Of a stretch of DNA of 64,000 bases, positions 8,705 to 16,867 are shown one piece after another. Each line of letters opens with the position of its first letter. Position 1 is the first letter of the stretch. Both the position numbers and the translations under genes were made by a program. Below the pieces are notes generated by a model. It worked only from the letters and a program-made list of their open reading frames with translations, searched no databases and was not told where the DNA came from. The stretch lies in the NCBI GenBank assembly GCA_046347155.1, contig JAXMGT010000002.1:434001-498000 (forward strand), written 5' to 3'. This DNA is from RPQJ01 sp046347155. GTDB lineage: Bacteria > Pseudomonadota > Gammaproteobacteria > Steroidobacterales > Steroidobacteraceae.

Positions 8705-8801
8705 GACTGCTCTTGTTCTCGTGGGCCGAGTTTACGAAATGGCCGGCTGTGATTGCAGGGAATCGGGCTGCGGTAAACACTTATGGCCGCAGCGCGGCTA
8801 C
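8705..8801. other. Divergent intergenic region between nuoA and frdC
   Basis: This 97-bp interval is the only space in which promoters for the leftward nuo operon and the rightward frdCAB operon can lie. It is less GC-rich than its surroundings and contains short AT stretches (around 8730-8745 and 8772-8785). I do not see a convincing sigma70 pair or a clear FNR/ArcA-type palindrome. The frdC start is not certain, so the interval could be longer. Confidence 0.5.
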
Positions 8802-9611
8802 ATGACTCGAAATCGCCCCGTGCGCACGGTGACAGCCAACGAGAGCGGGCCGGACAGCCCGGACCACGCGCGGGGGCCGGGGCTCACGCCGGTGCAGCGC
8901 TGGCCGGCACGGCTCGACCTGATGCAGAGCGTGAGCGGCCTCGTGCTCGCGCTCTTCATGTGGGGCCACATGTTCTTCGTCTCGAGCATCCTGCTCGGCA
9001 AGGACGCGATGTGGGCCGTGGCGCGGTTTTTCGAAGGCTATTTCATCCTCGGGCGCAGCCTGCCCGGGCTCGTCTCGGCGATCGTCGGGCTCGTGTTCGC
9101 GCTGTTCGTGCTGCACGCGGCGCTCGCGCTCCGGAAGTTCCCGGCGAACTACCGGCAGCACAAGGTGTTCCGTGAGCATGCCATGACGATGCGTCACGGT
9201 GACACGACACTCTGGTACTGGCAGGTCGTCACCGGGTTTGCGCTCTTCTTCATGGCCTCGGTGCACCTCTACATCATGATGACGCACCCCTCGCGGATCG
9301 GGCCCTATGAATCGGCCGACCGCGTGTGGAGCGACCTCATGTGGCCGCTGTACCTCGTGATGCTGTTCGCCGTCGAGTTCCACGGCGGCGTGGGGCTCTA
9401 CCGGCTCGCGCTGAAGTGGGGCTGGTTCGAAGGAGCGGACGCAACGGTCACCCGAACCCGACTCCGCAACTTCAAGTGGGCGATCACGCTGTTCTTCCTG
9501 CTGCTCGGGCTCGCGACGCTCGCGGCGTACGTGAAGATCGGGATCGCGCACGCGCCGATGTACGGCGAGCCGTACGTGCCCTCGGCCATCGCGTCGGGCG
9601 TGCACACATGA
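8802..9611 (+). CDS. frdC: Dihaem cytochrome b subunit of fumarate reductase/succinate dehydrogenase
   Basis: Membrane anchor of a succinate:quinone oxidoreductase, 269 residues and five transmembrane helices. It resembles the Wolinella succinogenes type. With the start used here, histidines fall at 56, 105, 155 and 194, exactly 12 residues beyond the four Wolinella haem ligands as I remember them (44, 93, 143, 182). Glu78 and Glu192 match the menaquinol-site Glu66 and E-pathway Glu180 with the same offset. The enzyme is thus predicted to bind two haems b and probably to use menaquinone. No good ribosome site precedes the ATG, so the N-terminal ~30 residues are uncertain. Its stop overlaps frdA. 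Confidence 0.88.
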   Translation: MTRNRPVRTVTANESGPDSPDHARGPGLTPVQRWPARLDLMQSVSGLVLALFMWGHMFFVSSILLGKDAMWAVARFFEGYFILGRSLPGLVSAIVGLVFALFVLHAALALRKFPANYRQHKVFREHAMTMRHGDTTLWYWQVVTGFALFFMASVHLYIMMTHPSRIGPYESADRVWSDLMWPLYLVMLFAVEFHGGVGLYRLALKWGWFEGADATVTRTRLRNFKWAITLFFLLLGLATLAAYVKIGIAHAPMYGEPYVPSAIASGVHT

Positions 9612-11590
9612 AGATCGTCTACACGGACGTGCTCGTGGTCGGCGGCGGCCTCGCGGGGCTCCGGGTCGCGATCGGCGCGCGCCGGCGCGGCCTCGACGCG
9701 ATCGTGCTGTCCCTCGTGCCGCCGAAGCGCTCGCATTCGGCCGCGGCCCAGGGCGGCATGCAAGCCAGCCTCGGCAATGTCGCGAAGGGGCAGGGCGACA
9801 ACGAGGACGTCCACTTCGAGGACACGGTCCGCGGCTCCGACTGGGGCGCGGACCAGCAGGTTGTCCGGATGTTCGTGAACACGGCCCCGAAGGCCGTGCG
9901 CGAGCTCGCGGCCTGGGGCGTGCCCTGGAGCCGCGTGCGCAAGGGTGACCGCGAGGTGGTCATCAACGGCCAGAAGGTGACGATTGCAGAACGCGAGGAG
10001 GCCCACGGGCTCGTCGCGCAGCGCGACTTCGGCGGCACGAAGAAGTGGCGCACCTGCTACGTTTCGGACGGTACGGGCCACGCGATGCTGTTCGCCGTCG
10101 GCGACCAGGCGATCGCACAGGGCATCCCGGTCCATGAGCGCAAGGAGGCGCTGGCGCTGATCCACGACGGCCGGCGCTGCTACGGCGCCGTCGTCCGCGA
10201 CCTCGTCACCGGCGAACTGGTTGCCTACGTCGCGAAGGCGACGACGATCGCCACCGGCGGGGCGGGGCGCGTGTACCGGGTGACGACGAACGCGGTGATC
10301 TGCGAGGGCATCGGTGCGGCGCTCGCGCTCGAGACTGGTGTCGCGACGCTCGGCAACATGGAAGCCGTGCAGTTCCACCCGACCGGGATCTTCCCGGCCG
10401 GCATCCTCGTGACCGAGGGCTGCCGCGGTGATGGCGGCCTGCTGCGCGACGCCGACGGGCACCGGTTCATGCCGGACTACGAGCCGGAGAAGAAGGAACT
10501 CGCCTCCCGCGACGTCGTCTCGCGCCGGATGGAGGAGCACATCCGGAAGGGCAAGGGCGTGCAGTCGCGCTTCGGCGAGCACCTGTGGCTCGACATCACG
10601 CTGCTCGGCCGCGCCCACATCGAGCACAACCTCCGGGAAGTAAAGGAAATCTGCCACTACTTCCTCGGCGTGGACCCGGCGGAGCAGTGGATCCCGGTGC
10701 GTCCGGCCCAGCACTACACGATGGGCGGCATCCGGACCGACCACACCGGCCAGAGCCGGGCGCTGCGCGGGCTGTTTGCAGCCGGCGAGGCGGCCTGCTG
10801 GGACATGCACGGGTTCAACCGGCTCGGCGGCAATTCGGTGGCCGAGACGGTCGTCGCCGGGATGATCGTCGGCGAATTTGTCGCGGACTTCTGCGAAAGT
10901 GCAGAAAGTGGGATCGATATTCCGACTTCGCTGGTCCAGGATTTCCTGGCCGCCGAGCGCGCGAAGCTCGACGGGCTGCTGAAAGGAGACGGGCCGGAGC
11001 AAGCGGACGCGATCAAGCGCGAAATGCAGGAGATCATGACGGCAAAAGTCGGGATCTTCCGGACCGGAGCCGACTTGGAAGAGGCGGTCCACCGATTGCA
11101 GGCGCTGCTGGTGCGCAGTCGGCACATCGGGCTCCGCCACCCGGTCGACGGCCCGAACCCGGAACTCGTGACCGCCTACCGTACCCAGAAGATGCTGAAG
11201 GTGGCGCTCTGCATCGCGACCGGCGCGCTGGCGCGCACCGAGAGCCGCGGCGCGCACTTCCGCGAGGACCACCCTCGCCGCGATGACGCGACCTGGCTCC
11301 GGCGCACGCTCGCGACCTGGAAGGACCCGTCCGACACGTTGCCGTCGCTGGCCTACGAGCCGCTCGACGTGATGGCGATGGAACTCACGCCCGGCTGGCG
11401 CGGCTACGGCGCCCGGAACCACATCGATCACCCGGACACCGAGCGCCGCGCGGCCGAGATCGCCGCGCTGCGCGAACGGATGCCCGACGCCGACCGCCAC
11501 GCGTTGCAGGCCGCCGTGATGCCCTACGAACACCTGCTGCCCGAGCGCTTCCGCGGCCGCAACGAACGCATCGACGAGCCCCTGCCATGA
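9608..11590 (+). CDS. frdA: Fumarate reductase/succinate dehydrogenase flavoprotein subunit
   Basis: FAD subunit that interconverts succinate and fumarate, 660 residues. The N-terminus has the dinucleotide-binding VVGGGLAGL. His43 in RSHSAAAQGGM is the expected site of covalent 8-alpha-histidyl FAD. The substrate and capping-domain features include FHPTGIFPAG, the Arg in SRRMEEHI, HYTMGGIRTD and the segment GEAACWDMHGFNRLGGNS. The last is strikingly like epsilonproteobacterial FrdA. The gene order C-A-B, with ATGA overlaps on both sides, is also the Wolinella order. Direction of catalysis in the cell cannot be told from sequence. Confidence 0.93.
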   Translation: MKIVYTDVLVVGGGLAGLRVAIGARRRGLDAIVLSLVPPKRSHSAAAQGGMQASLGNVAKGQGDNEDVHFEDTVRGSDWGADQQVVRMFVNTAPKAVRELAAWGVPWSRVRKGDREVVINGQKVTIAEREEAHGLVAQRDFGGTKKWRTCYVSDGTGHAMLFAVGDQAIAQGIPVHERKEALALIHDGRRCYGAVVRDLVTGELVAYVAKATTIATGGAGRVYRVTTNAVICEGIGAALALETGVATLGNMEAVQFHPTGIFPAGILVTEGCRGDGGLLRDADGHRFMPDYEPEKKELASRDVVSRRMEEHIRKGKGVQSRFGEHLWLDITLLGRAHIEHNLREVKEICHYFLGVDPAEQWIPVRPAQHYTMGGIRTDHTGQSRALRGLFAAGEAACWDMHGFNRLGGNSVAETVVAGMIVGEFVADFCESAESGIDIPTSLVQDFLAAERAKLDGLLKGDGPEQADAIKREMQEIMTAKVGIFRTGADLEEAVHRLQALLVRSRHIGLRHPVDGPNPELVTAYRTQKMLKVALCIATGALARTESRGAHFREDHPRRDDATWLRRTLATWKDPSDTLPSLAYEPLDVMAMELTPGWRGYGARNHIDHPDTERRAAEIAALRERMPDADRHALQAAVMPYEHLLPERFRGRNERIDEPLP

Positions 11591-12363
11591 GCCAAGCGCC
11601 CGCCGCCCCGACCTCCACCGCGCCGGTCCCGGCCGGCCCGCCGCGCAAGCTGCGCTTCCACGTGCTGCGCCACGACCCGCGCGACCCGGCGAGCGTGCCG
11701 CACGTCGAGGTGTTCGAGCTCGAGGAAGCGCTCGGGATGACGCTCTTCATCGCGCTGAACGAGATCCGCGAGCACCAGGACCCGTCGCTCGCGTTCGACT
11801 TCGTGTGCCGCGCCGGCATCTGCGGCAGCTGCGGGATGGTCGTGAACGGACGCCCCGGGCTCGCCTGCCGGACGCTCACGAAGGACCTGCCGGCCGACAT
11901 CTCGCTCGCGCCGCTGCCCGCGTTCGAGCTGATCGCCGACCTGTCCGTCGACACCGGCAAGTGGATGCGCGGGATGAGCGAGCGGCTCGAGACCTGGGTG
12001 CACTCGCTGGGCGAGGAACGCGACCTGCGCCGGCTCGAGGAACGGATGGACCCCGAGCTGGCCGACCGGATCTACGAGCTCGACCGCTGCATCGAGTGCG
12101 GCTGCTGCGTCGCGGCCTGCGGCACGGCGCGGATGCGCGAGGACTTCGTCGGCGCCGTGGGGCTCAACAAGATCGCGCGCTTCAGGCTCGACCCGCGCGA
12201 CGAGCGCACCGACGAGCAGTTCTACGAACTCGTCGGCAACGACGACGGCGTGTTCGGCTGCATGACGCTGCTCGGCTGCCACGACGTGTGTCCGAAGGGC
12301 CTGCCGCTGCAGACGCAGATCGCGTTTTTGCGACGGAAGATGGCCGCGACCGGGGCCGGGTGA
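11587..12363 (+). CDS. frdB: Fumarate reductase/succinate dehydrogenase iron-sulfur subunit
   Basis: Electron-transfer subunit, 258 residues, connecting the FAD of FrdA to the haems of FrdC. Three cluster motifs are visible: 2Fe-2S (Cys74, 79, 82, 94), 4Fe-4S (Cys168, 171, 174 with Cys235) and 3Fe-4S (Cys178, 225, 231). The 2Fe-2S set has all four cysteines. The N-terminal 20 residues are rich in Pro and Ala and not conserved in the family. It closes the frdCAB operon; the next gene, 24 bp away, is convergent. Confidence 0.94.
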   Translation: MSQAPAAPTSTAPVPAGPPRKLRFHVLRHDPRDPASVPHVEVFELEEALGMTLFIALNEIREHQDPSLAFDFVCRAGICGSCGMVVNGRPGLACRTLTKDLPADISLAPLPAFELIADLSVDTGKWMRGMSERLETWVHSLGEERDLRRLEERMDPELADRIYELDRCIECGCCVAACGTARMREDFVGAVGLNKIARFRLDPRDERTDEQFYELVGNDDGVFGCMTLLGCHDVCPKGLPLQTQIAFLRRKMAATGAG

Positions 12364-12387
12364 GGGCGTCGGTCGCGCCCGCCAGAC

Positions 12388-12966
12388 TCACGTCGTCGCG
12401 AGGTTCAGCTTCGCCCTCACGAACTCTGCGAACGCCCGGCACCGGCCCGGCAGCCAGCCGAGCGCGGCCGGATCGCCCTGCAGCGGCGCGTGTGGCAGCA
12501 GCAGCATCAGCGCGACGTAGGCCACGATCACGCCGCCGCCGGACAGGAGCAGCAGCAGCACCGCGAAGATGCGCAGCGCGGTGACGTTCAGTCCGAAGTA
12601 CCGGGCGAAACCGAGGCACACGCCGCTCACGACCGCGCCTTCGCTGATCTGCTGCAGCGGCCGTGCGCCGGCCGGCGCGGGTCGTTCCTGGGTCGACGAC
12701 GCGGCGCCCGGCACCTGCACGGTGCCGATCTCCGCGAGCGCCGGTTCGAGTTCCGCGAGCGTCACGACGCTGCGGCCCGGCGGCAGCCGGCGCGTGCAGT
12801 GGTCCGCGACCGCCTGCTCGAGGTCGGCGAGGATCTCATGCGGCTCCGGGTCGCCGTCGAGCAGTTCGGCCGACTCGGCCAGGTACTGCTCCAAGCGCGC
12901 GTACGCCGCCTGGTCGAATTGCAGCGTGCTGCGGTTCAGTCGGGCGGTGATCGCTATGCGTTCCAT
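12388..12966 (-). CDS. PspC-domain membrane protein
   Basis: A 192-residue protein. Residues 1-80 are soluble and rich in acidic helices. Residues 105-165 form a PspC domain (ISEGAVVSGVCLGFARYFGLN followed by a hydrophobic helix ending in VAYVALMLLLP). PspC proteins are cytoplasmic-membrane sensors or effectors of envelope stress. The N-terminal part is like that of proteins paired with PadR regulators and may be a permuted partner-binding segment; that is an inference. It follows the padR-like gene by 3 nt and must be co-transcribed with it. No other psp gene is nearby. Confidence 0.8.
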   Translation of the reverse strand: MERIAITARLNRSTLQFDQAAYARLEQYLAESAELLDGDPEPHEILADLEQAVADHCTRRLPPGRSVVTLAELEPALAEIGTVQVPGAASSTQERPAPAGARPLQQISEGAVVSGVCLGFARYFGLNVTALRIFAVLLLLLSGGGVIVAYVALMLLLPHAPLQGDPAALGWLPGRCRAFAEFVRAKLNLATT

Positions 12967-12969
12967 GGC

Positions 12970-13293
12970 TCAGTGTCCGATGTCCGCGATCGTGCGGTTT
13001 ATCAGGGTCCAGTACTCGTCGAAAGCGTTCAGTTGCGCCCGGCCGGCCCGGGTGAGTCGATAGTACTTCCGCGGCGGCCCGACGTCCGATTCTTTCCACT
13101 CGTACTGCACGAGGTCCTCGCGCCGCAGCTTGCCGAGCAGCGGGTACAACGTGCCTTCCTGCGTGCTGAACTCGGTGCCGGCCAATCGGCGCAGGATGTC
13201 GGGCACGTAGGTGCTTCCGGCGCCCACGATCCTGAGCACCACGAACTCCAGGAGCCCCTTTCTCAACGGCGCGAGTTTCGATTCGTCGGTCAT
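12970..13293 (-). CDS. PadR-family transcriptional regulator
   Basis: A 107-residue winged-helix repressor of the short PadR type. The N-terminal helices (LAPLRKGLLEFVVLRIV) lead to the DNA-binding segment with STQEGTLYPLLGKLRREDLV and the wing GPPRKYYRLTRAGRAQL, all characteristic of the family; the C-terminal helix would dimerise. The start MTDESKL was chosen over the longer frame because the longer version would run through a perfect inverted repeat that looks like its operator. It heads a two-gene unit with the PspC-domain gene. Confidence 0.88.
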   Translation of the reverse strand: MTDESKLAPLRKGLLEFVVLRIVGAGSTYVPDILRRLAGTEFSTQEGTLYPLLGKLRREDLVQYEWKESDVGPPRKYYRLTRAGRAQLNAFDEYWTLINRTIADIGH

Positions 13294-13305
13294 GGGTGGT
13301 GGATC

Positions 13306-13329
13306 GGTACCTTGTGCAATAAAGGTACC
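13306..13329. promoter_or_regulatory. Inverted repeat, likely PadR autoregulatory operator
   Basis: Perfect 8-bp inverted repeat GGTACCTT-N8-AAGGTACC, lying 12 bp upstream of the padR-like start codon. The spacing of two half-sites by 8 bp fits the ATGT-N8-ACAT type layout of PadR operators, although the half-site sequence differs. Its position would block transcription or initiation of the padR-pspC pair. Confidence 0.6.
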
Positions 13330-13428
13330 TGTTTTGAGTTCCAGTGACCAGTTCGGCGATGTGCACGGGCCGCACCGCATCCGCCCCTCGCCGACCGTTC
13401 GACGACGCGCCGAAAGCGCCAGAAGCCA

Positions 13429-13456
13429 TTGACAAATAACGAAAAAACGCTACAGT
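13429..13456 (+). promoter_or_regulatory. Sigma70-type promoter of the HNH nuclease gene
   Basis: A consensus -35 TTGACA at 13429-13434 is followed after 16 bp by TACAGT at 13451-13456 as the likely -10. The predicted start site falls inside the LexA box that begins 2 bp later. This AT-rich island is conspicuous in a very GC-rich sequence. Confidence 0.6.
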
Positions 13457-13457
13457 A

Positions 13458-13473
13458 CTGTATATAAAAACAG
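13458..13473 (+). promoter_or_regulatory. LexA (SOS) box upstream of DUF222-HNH gene
   Basis: CTGTATATAAAAACAG fits the CTGT-N8-ACAG LexA operator of enterobacteria perfectly. With its flanking TA it is, as far as I recall, nearly identical to the E. coli umuDC operator. It overlaps the predicted transcription start and ends 16 bp before the ATG of the HNH gene, the classical place for repression. An overlapping perfect palindrome TACAGTACTGTA occupies 13451-13462. Confidence 0.85.
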
Positions 13474-13489
13474 TCTCCGGAGACGAGTC

Positions 13490-14863
13490 ATGGACGACCT
13501 CATCGGACGCGCCCCGCAGGGCCTCTCGACGCCCGATCTCGCCTCCGCGATCACCGAACTGACCGGCCACCTGAACGCGGCCACGCACCGCTGGCTGCAC
13601 CTGGTCGCGGAGTTCGACCGGCGGCAGGGCTGGTCCGACGGCGTCACGCGATCCTGCGCGCACTGGCTCGGCTGGCAGTGCGGGATCGACCTCTGCGCGG
13701 CCCGCGAGAAGGTGCGCGTCGCGCGCGCGCTCGAGTCGCTGCCGCTGATCGACGCGGCGATGGGGCGCGGCGAATTGAGCTACTCGAAAGTCCGCGCGCT
13801 CACCCGGGTCGCGACGCCGGCCACCGAGCCGGTGCTGCTCAACATCGCGCTGCACGGCACGGTGCACCACGTCGAGACGCTGGTGCGCCAGTTCCGTCGC
13901 GTGCAGGAAGTCGAGGCGCTGTCGCGCGAGGCGCGGCAGCACGCGGGGCGTTCGCTGTCGTACTTCCACGACGACGACGGTTCGCTGGTGATCAAGGCGC
14001 GGCTCCCGGCCGAGGCGGGCGCACAACTGCTGAAGGCGCTGGAGGCCGCGATCGCCGATGCGCCGCTGCCGGAGCACTTTCAAGGCGCGCTGAACGATTC
14101 ACGTGAATCGTCCTCGACGTACATCGCCGAGGATCCGCCGAGTCCGTCGATGCGGCGCGCCGATGCGCTCGCGCTGCTCGCGGAAAGCTTCCTGCAGCAC
14201 GGGGCGCAGGCGATGCCGGGTGGCGATCGCCACCAGATCGTCGTGCACGTCGACCACGACACCTTGCGCAGCGCCGCACCGGGCCGTTGCGAGCTCGACG
14301 ACGGCCCGTCGCTCGCGGTCGAGACTGCGCGACGCCTCGCCTGCGACTCGAGCGTCGTGCGCATCGTCGAGCATGCGGACGGCGAGCCGCTCGACGTGGG
14401 CCGCAAGACGCGCAGCATCCCGCCGGCGCTGCGCCGGGCGCTGAAATCGCGCGACCAGGGCTGCGTGTTCCCGGGTTGCACGCACAAGCGCCACGTGGAC
14501 GGCCACCACATCGAGCATTGGGCCGACGGCGGCGCGACGCGGTTGTCGGACCTCGTCGCGCTGTGTCGATTCCACCACCGCGCGGTGCACGAAGGCGGCA
14601 TCCGGATCGAGCGCCTCGACGACGGTGCCTGGCGATTCGTGCTGCCGAATGGCGAGTCGCGGCTCTCGTGCGCACCCGGTCGCACGCTGCCGATGGGCAG
14701 CGGGACGCGATTGACGGAGATCCATCGTGACGCCGGGCTCCGGATCGACGCGGGCACGGCCGCAACGCGCTGGCGCGGCGAGCGGATGGACCACGAGCAG
14801 GCCATCGACTCGCTGTTGTTCCGTTCGCGGGCCGCGCCCGCCGCCCCGTTAGCAACTTCTTAG
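13490..14863 (+). CDS. DUF222/HNH endonuclease-domain protein, SOS-controlled
   Basis: A 457-residue protein. Residues ~15-290 are a helical DUF222 (13E12-type) region. The C-terminal HNH nuclease motif begins at about residue 324: a zinc knuckle CVFPGC, then VDGHHIEHWADGG, and CRFHHRAVH near residue 358. Such proteins are abundant in actinobacteria and occur sporadically in gammaproteobacteria; their DNA target and role are not established. The start is well defined by GGAG 7 bp upstream of the ATG. A consensus promoter and LexA box immediately upstream predict induction by DNA damage. It stands alone between a regulator and a cytochrome gene, so nothing nearby suggests a restriction or toxin partner. 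Confidence 0.9.
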   Translation: MDDLIGRAPQGLSTPDLASAITELTGHLNAATHRWLHLVAEFDRRQGWSDGVTRSCAHWLGWQCGIDLCAAREKVRVARALESLPLIDAAMGRGELSYSKVRALTRVATPATEPVLLNIALHGTVHHVETLVRQFRRVQEVEALSREARQHAGRSLSYFHDDDGSLVIKARLPAEAGAQLLKALEAAIADAPLPEHFQGALNDSRESSSTYIAEDPPSPSMRRADALALLAESFLQHGAQAMPGGDRHQIVVHVDHDTLRSAAPGRCELDDGPSLAVETARRLACDSSVVRIVEHADGEPLDVGRKTRSIPPALRRALKSRDQGCVFPGCTHKRHVDGHHIEHWADGGATRLSDLVALCRFHHRAVHEGGIRIERLDDGAWRFVLPNGESRLSCAPGRTLPMGSGTRLTEIHRDAGLRIDAGTAATRWRGERMDHEQAIDSLLFRSRAAPAAPLATS

Positions 14864-14944
14864 CAATTCGCGAAGGTTCATTTAGGAACGCGCCCGGCCG
14901 GGCGCAGGCACAGTCACTCCCACGTCAACCAGGGAGTGCCGACC

Positions 14945-15475
14945 ATGTCGAACCGTATCCACCTCGTCGTGCTCGCAGGCTTCGCCGTGCTGGCGGGCAG
15001 CGCGTTCACCTCCACCGCACATGCCGACGGACGGGCCGCGCAGCTCGCCCGCGGCGAGTACGTGCTCTCGACCAGCGGCTGTAACGACTGCCACTCGCCG
15101 GGCGGCTTCGAGAAGGGCCCGGGCGTGCCGAAGTCCGAATGGCTCACCGGCCTGCCGGTCGGTTTCCAGGGACCGTGGGGCACCACGTACCCGGCCAACC
15201 TGCGGCTCACGGTCAGCAGCATGAGCGAGTCGCAGTGGCTCAAGTTCGCGCGCCAGGAGCGCCGCCCGCCGATGCCGTGGTACAGCCTGAACGCGATGAC
15301 CGACGCGGACCTGAAGGCGATCTACGCCTACCTCCGCCACCTCGGTCCCGCGGGCCAGCCGGCGCCGGCGTACGTGCCGCCGGGCGGCACCGTGAACACG
15401 CCGTACTTCGTGTTCGTGCCGACGGTGGACCAGAAGCAGGCGAGTGTCGCGGTCCCGGCGCGCGCCGCGAAGTGA
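14945..15475 (+). CDS. Periplasmic c-type cytochrome
   Basis: A 176-residue exported monohaem cytochrome c. An N-terminal signal peptide ends near TAHA (about residue 27). The haem motif CNDCH is at residues 46-50, and the sixth ligand is probably the Met in RPPMPWY around residue 97. The C-terminal tail is Pro/Val-rich. The ATG at 14945 is preferred because AGGGAG lies 8 bp upstream; a GTG at 14936 would place the ribosome site inside the gene. It resembles small class I cytochromes found next to oxidoreductases, but no dehydrogenase partner is adjacent, so its electron donor is unknown. Confidence 0.82.
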   Translation: MSNRIHLVVLAGFAVLAGSAFTSTAHADGRAAQLARGEYVLSTSGCNDCHSPGGFEKGPGVPKSEWLTGLPVGFQGPWGTTYPANLRLTVSSMSESQWLKFARQERRPPMPWYSLNAMTDADLKAIYAYLRHLGPAGQPAPAYVPPGGTVNTPYFVFVPTVDQKQASVAVPARAAK

Positions 15476-15511
15476 CCGATCGAGCGCAGGGAGGATCCGT
15501 CCGCCCCGGTG

Positions 15512-16867
15512 TCAGCTGGCGCCGGGGCGGACGTCCTGCAGCACGAGCGGTCGCTGCACGTTCAGACGGAAGCGACCGCGCCCGGTCTTCTCGATCCGCA
15601 AGGCCGGGCAACGTTCCTCGAGCCGGCGCTGCAGCAGGATGAGCCGCGCCTCGAGGTTCTCGCTCACGTCGGGCAGCCGGATCGCCGGATCGACGCGCAG
15701 CTCGCGGTTCGTGTAGTCGGTGCGGCGCTCGTCGACGTAGCCGCGCACCAGCCGCCACAGGATCGCGCCGGCCACGCCCTTGATCAGGTATTCGTCGCCG
15801 ACGAAGATACTGTCGTTCTCCGGGTAACGACGCACCGAGAGCGGCTCGCCGCGCGGCGCGGGCTCGACCGCGGCCGCCGGCGGTTCCTCGGCGATCTCGG
15901 GCGGCGGGTCGTAGAGGTCCGTCGAGTTCGCGACGATCGCCGCGAGCACGCAGAGCGCGTCCTCCTCTTCGTAGCCGAACACGCCGGGCTCGGGGCTCTC
16001 GGCGAACAGCACGCCGATCACGTTGCCGCCCGCGAGCAGCGGCACGGCGATCTGGCTCTGCGATTCGGCGAGCCCGGGCAGCCGGATCTCCTGTTCGAGC
16101 GCGGCGCCGAGGCCGTGGCTCGCCGCCGCCTCGCGCGCGGCGCGCCCGTAACCGAACTCCGAAGTCGCGTGCCAGATCCGGATCGGCGTGCGCGCGCGGG
16201 CCGCGACGCCGACCACGCCTTCGCCCGGACAGATCTCGGCGCCGACGCCGGATTCCGGGTAGCCGCGCGTCGCGACCGCGTACAGCCGCTCGTCGCTCGC
16301 GTCGCGCATGAACACCATCGCGTGGTGCACGCCGAACGCGTCGCGCAGGCAGTCGAACGTGACGTCGAACAGTGCGCCGAGGTCCGGCGCGGCGGCCATC
16401 CGGGTCGCTGCCGAGCGCAGCGGCCCGAGGTAATCGACCGGCGGCGCGGGCGGCAGCGTCGCGGTGCCGGGGACTTCCTCGAGCGACTCGACCCGGTAGA
16501 CGTCGGAACCTCGCAGCTTGAACACGCCGGTCATCCCCGAATGCGAGGCGATGCCGGCGAGCTTGGCCTTCATCCGCTCGAACAGCGGCCCGGCGTCCTC
16601 GGTGCGGAGATACCGCACGCCGAGCCGGTACTGGCCGCCGGTGACCGGGTGGATCACGACGACCGTCGCGCGCGGGTTCGCGAGCACGTTCTGCCGCGTC
16701 TTGCTGAAGAACTGGTACGTGAGCGCGACGTGCTGCGGGTCCACGTAGTGGACTTCGGAGATGTACGAGACGTTCGGCGTGCCGTCGAGCGCGCAGGTGG
16801 CGATCACCGCGGGCACGGCGCCCTCGAGCGCGGGGCGGATCGAGGTGAGCGTCGGCGCGGCGCTCAT
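15512..16867 (-). CDS. PNPOx-like flavin domain fused to GAF and C-terminal winged-helix-like domain
   Basis: A 451-residue soluble protein with three parts. Residues ~10-120 are a pyridoxamine-phosphate-oxidase-like split barrel (ATCALDGTPNVSYISEVHYVD, PRATVVVIHPVTG), which typically binds FMN or F420. Residues ~160-320 form a GAF sensor domain. Residues ~345-440, after a proline/glutamate linker, look like a winged-helix domain of the type found at the C-terminus of GAF adenylate-cyclase-like proteins. The enzyme-sensor-DNA-binding arrangement suggests a flavin- or redox-linked regulator; this is inference. Its start overlaps the stop of another PNPOx-like gene (ATGA), so the two are co-translated. 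Confidence 0.75.
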   Translation of the reverse strand: MSAAPTLTSIRPALEGAVPAVIATCALDGTPNVSYISEVHYVDPQHVALTYQFFSKTRQNVLANPRATVVVIHPVTGGQYRLGVRYLRTEDAGPLFERMKAKLAGIASHSGMTGVFKLRGSDVYRVESLEEVPGTATLPPAPPVDYLGPLRSAATRMAAAPDLGALFDVTFDCLRDAFGVHHAMVFMRDASDERLYAVATRGYPESGVGAEICPGEGVVGVAARARTPIRIWHATSEFGYGRAAREAAASHGLGAALEQEIRLPGLAESQSQIAVPLLAGGNVIGVLFAESPEPGVFGYEEEDALCVLAAIVANSTDLYDPPPEIAEEPPAAAVEPAPRGEPLSVRRYPENDSIFVGDEYLIKGVAGAILWRLVRGYVDERRTDYTNRELRVDPAIRLPDVSENLEARLILLQRRLEERCPALRIEKTGRGRFRLNVQRPLVLQDVRPGAS

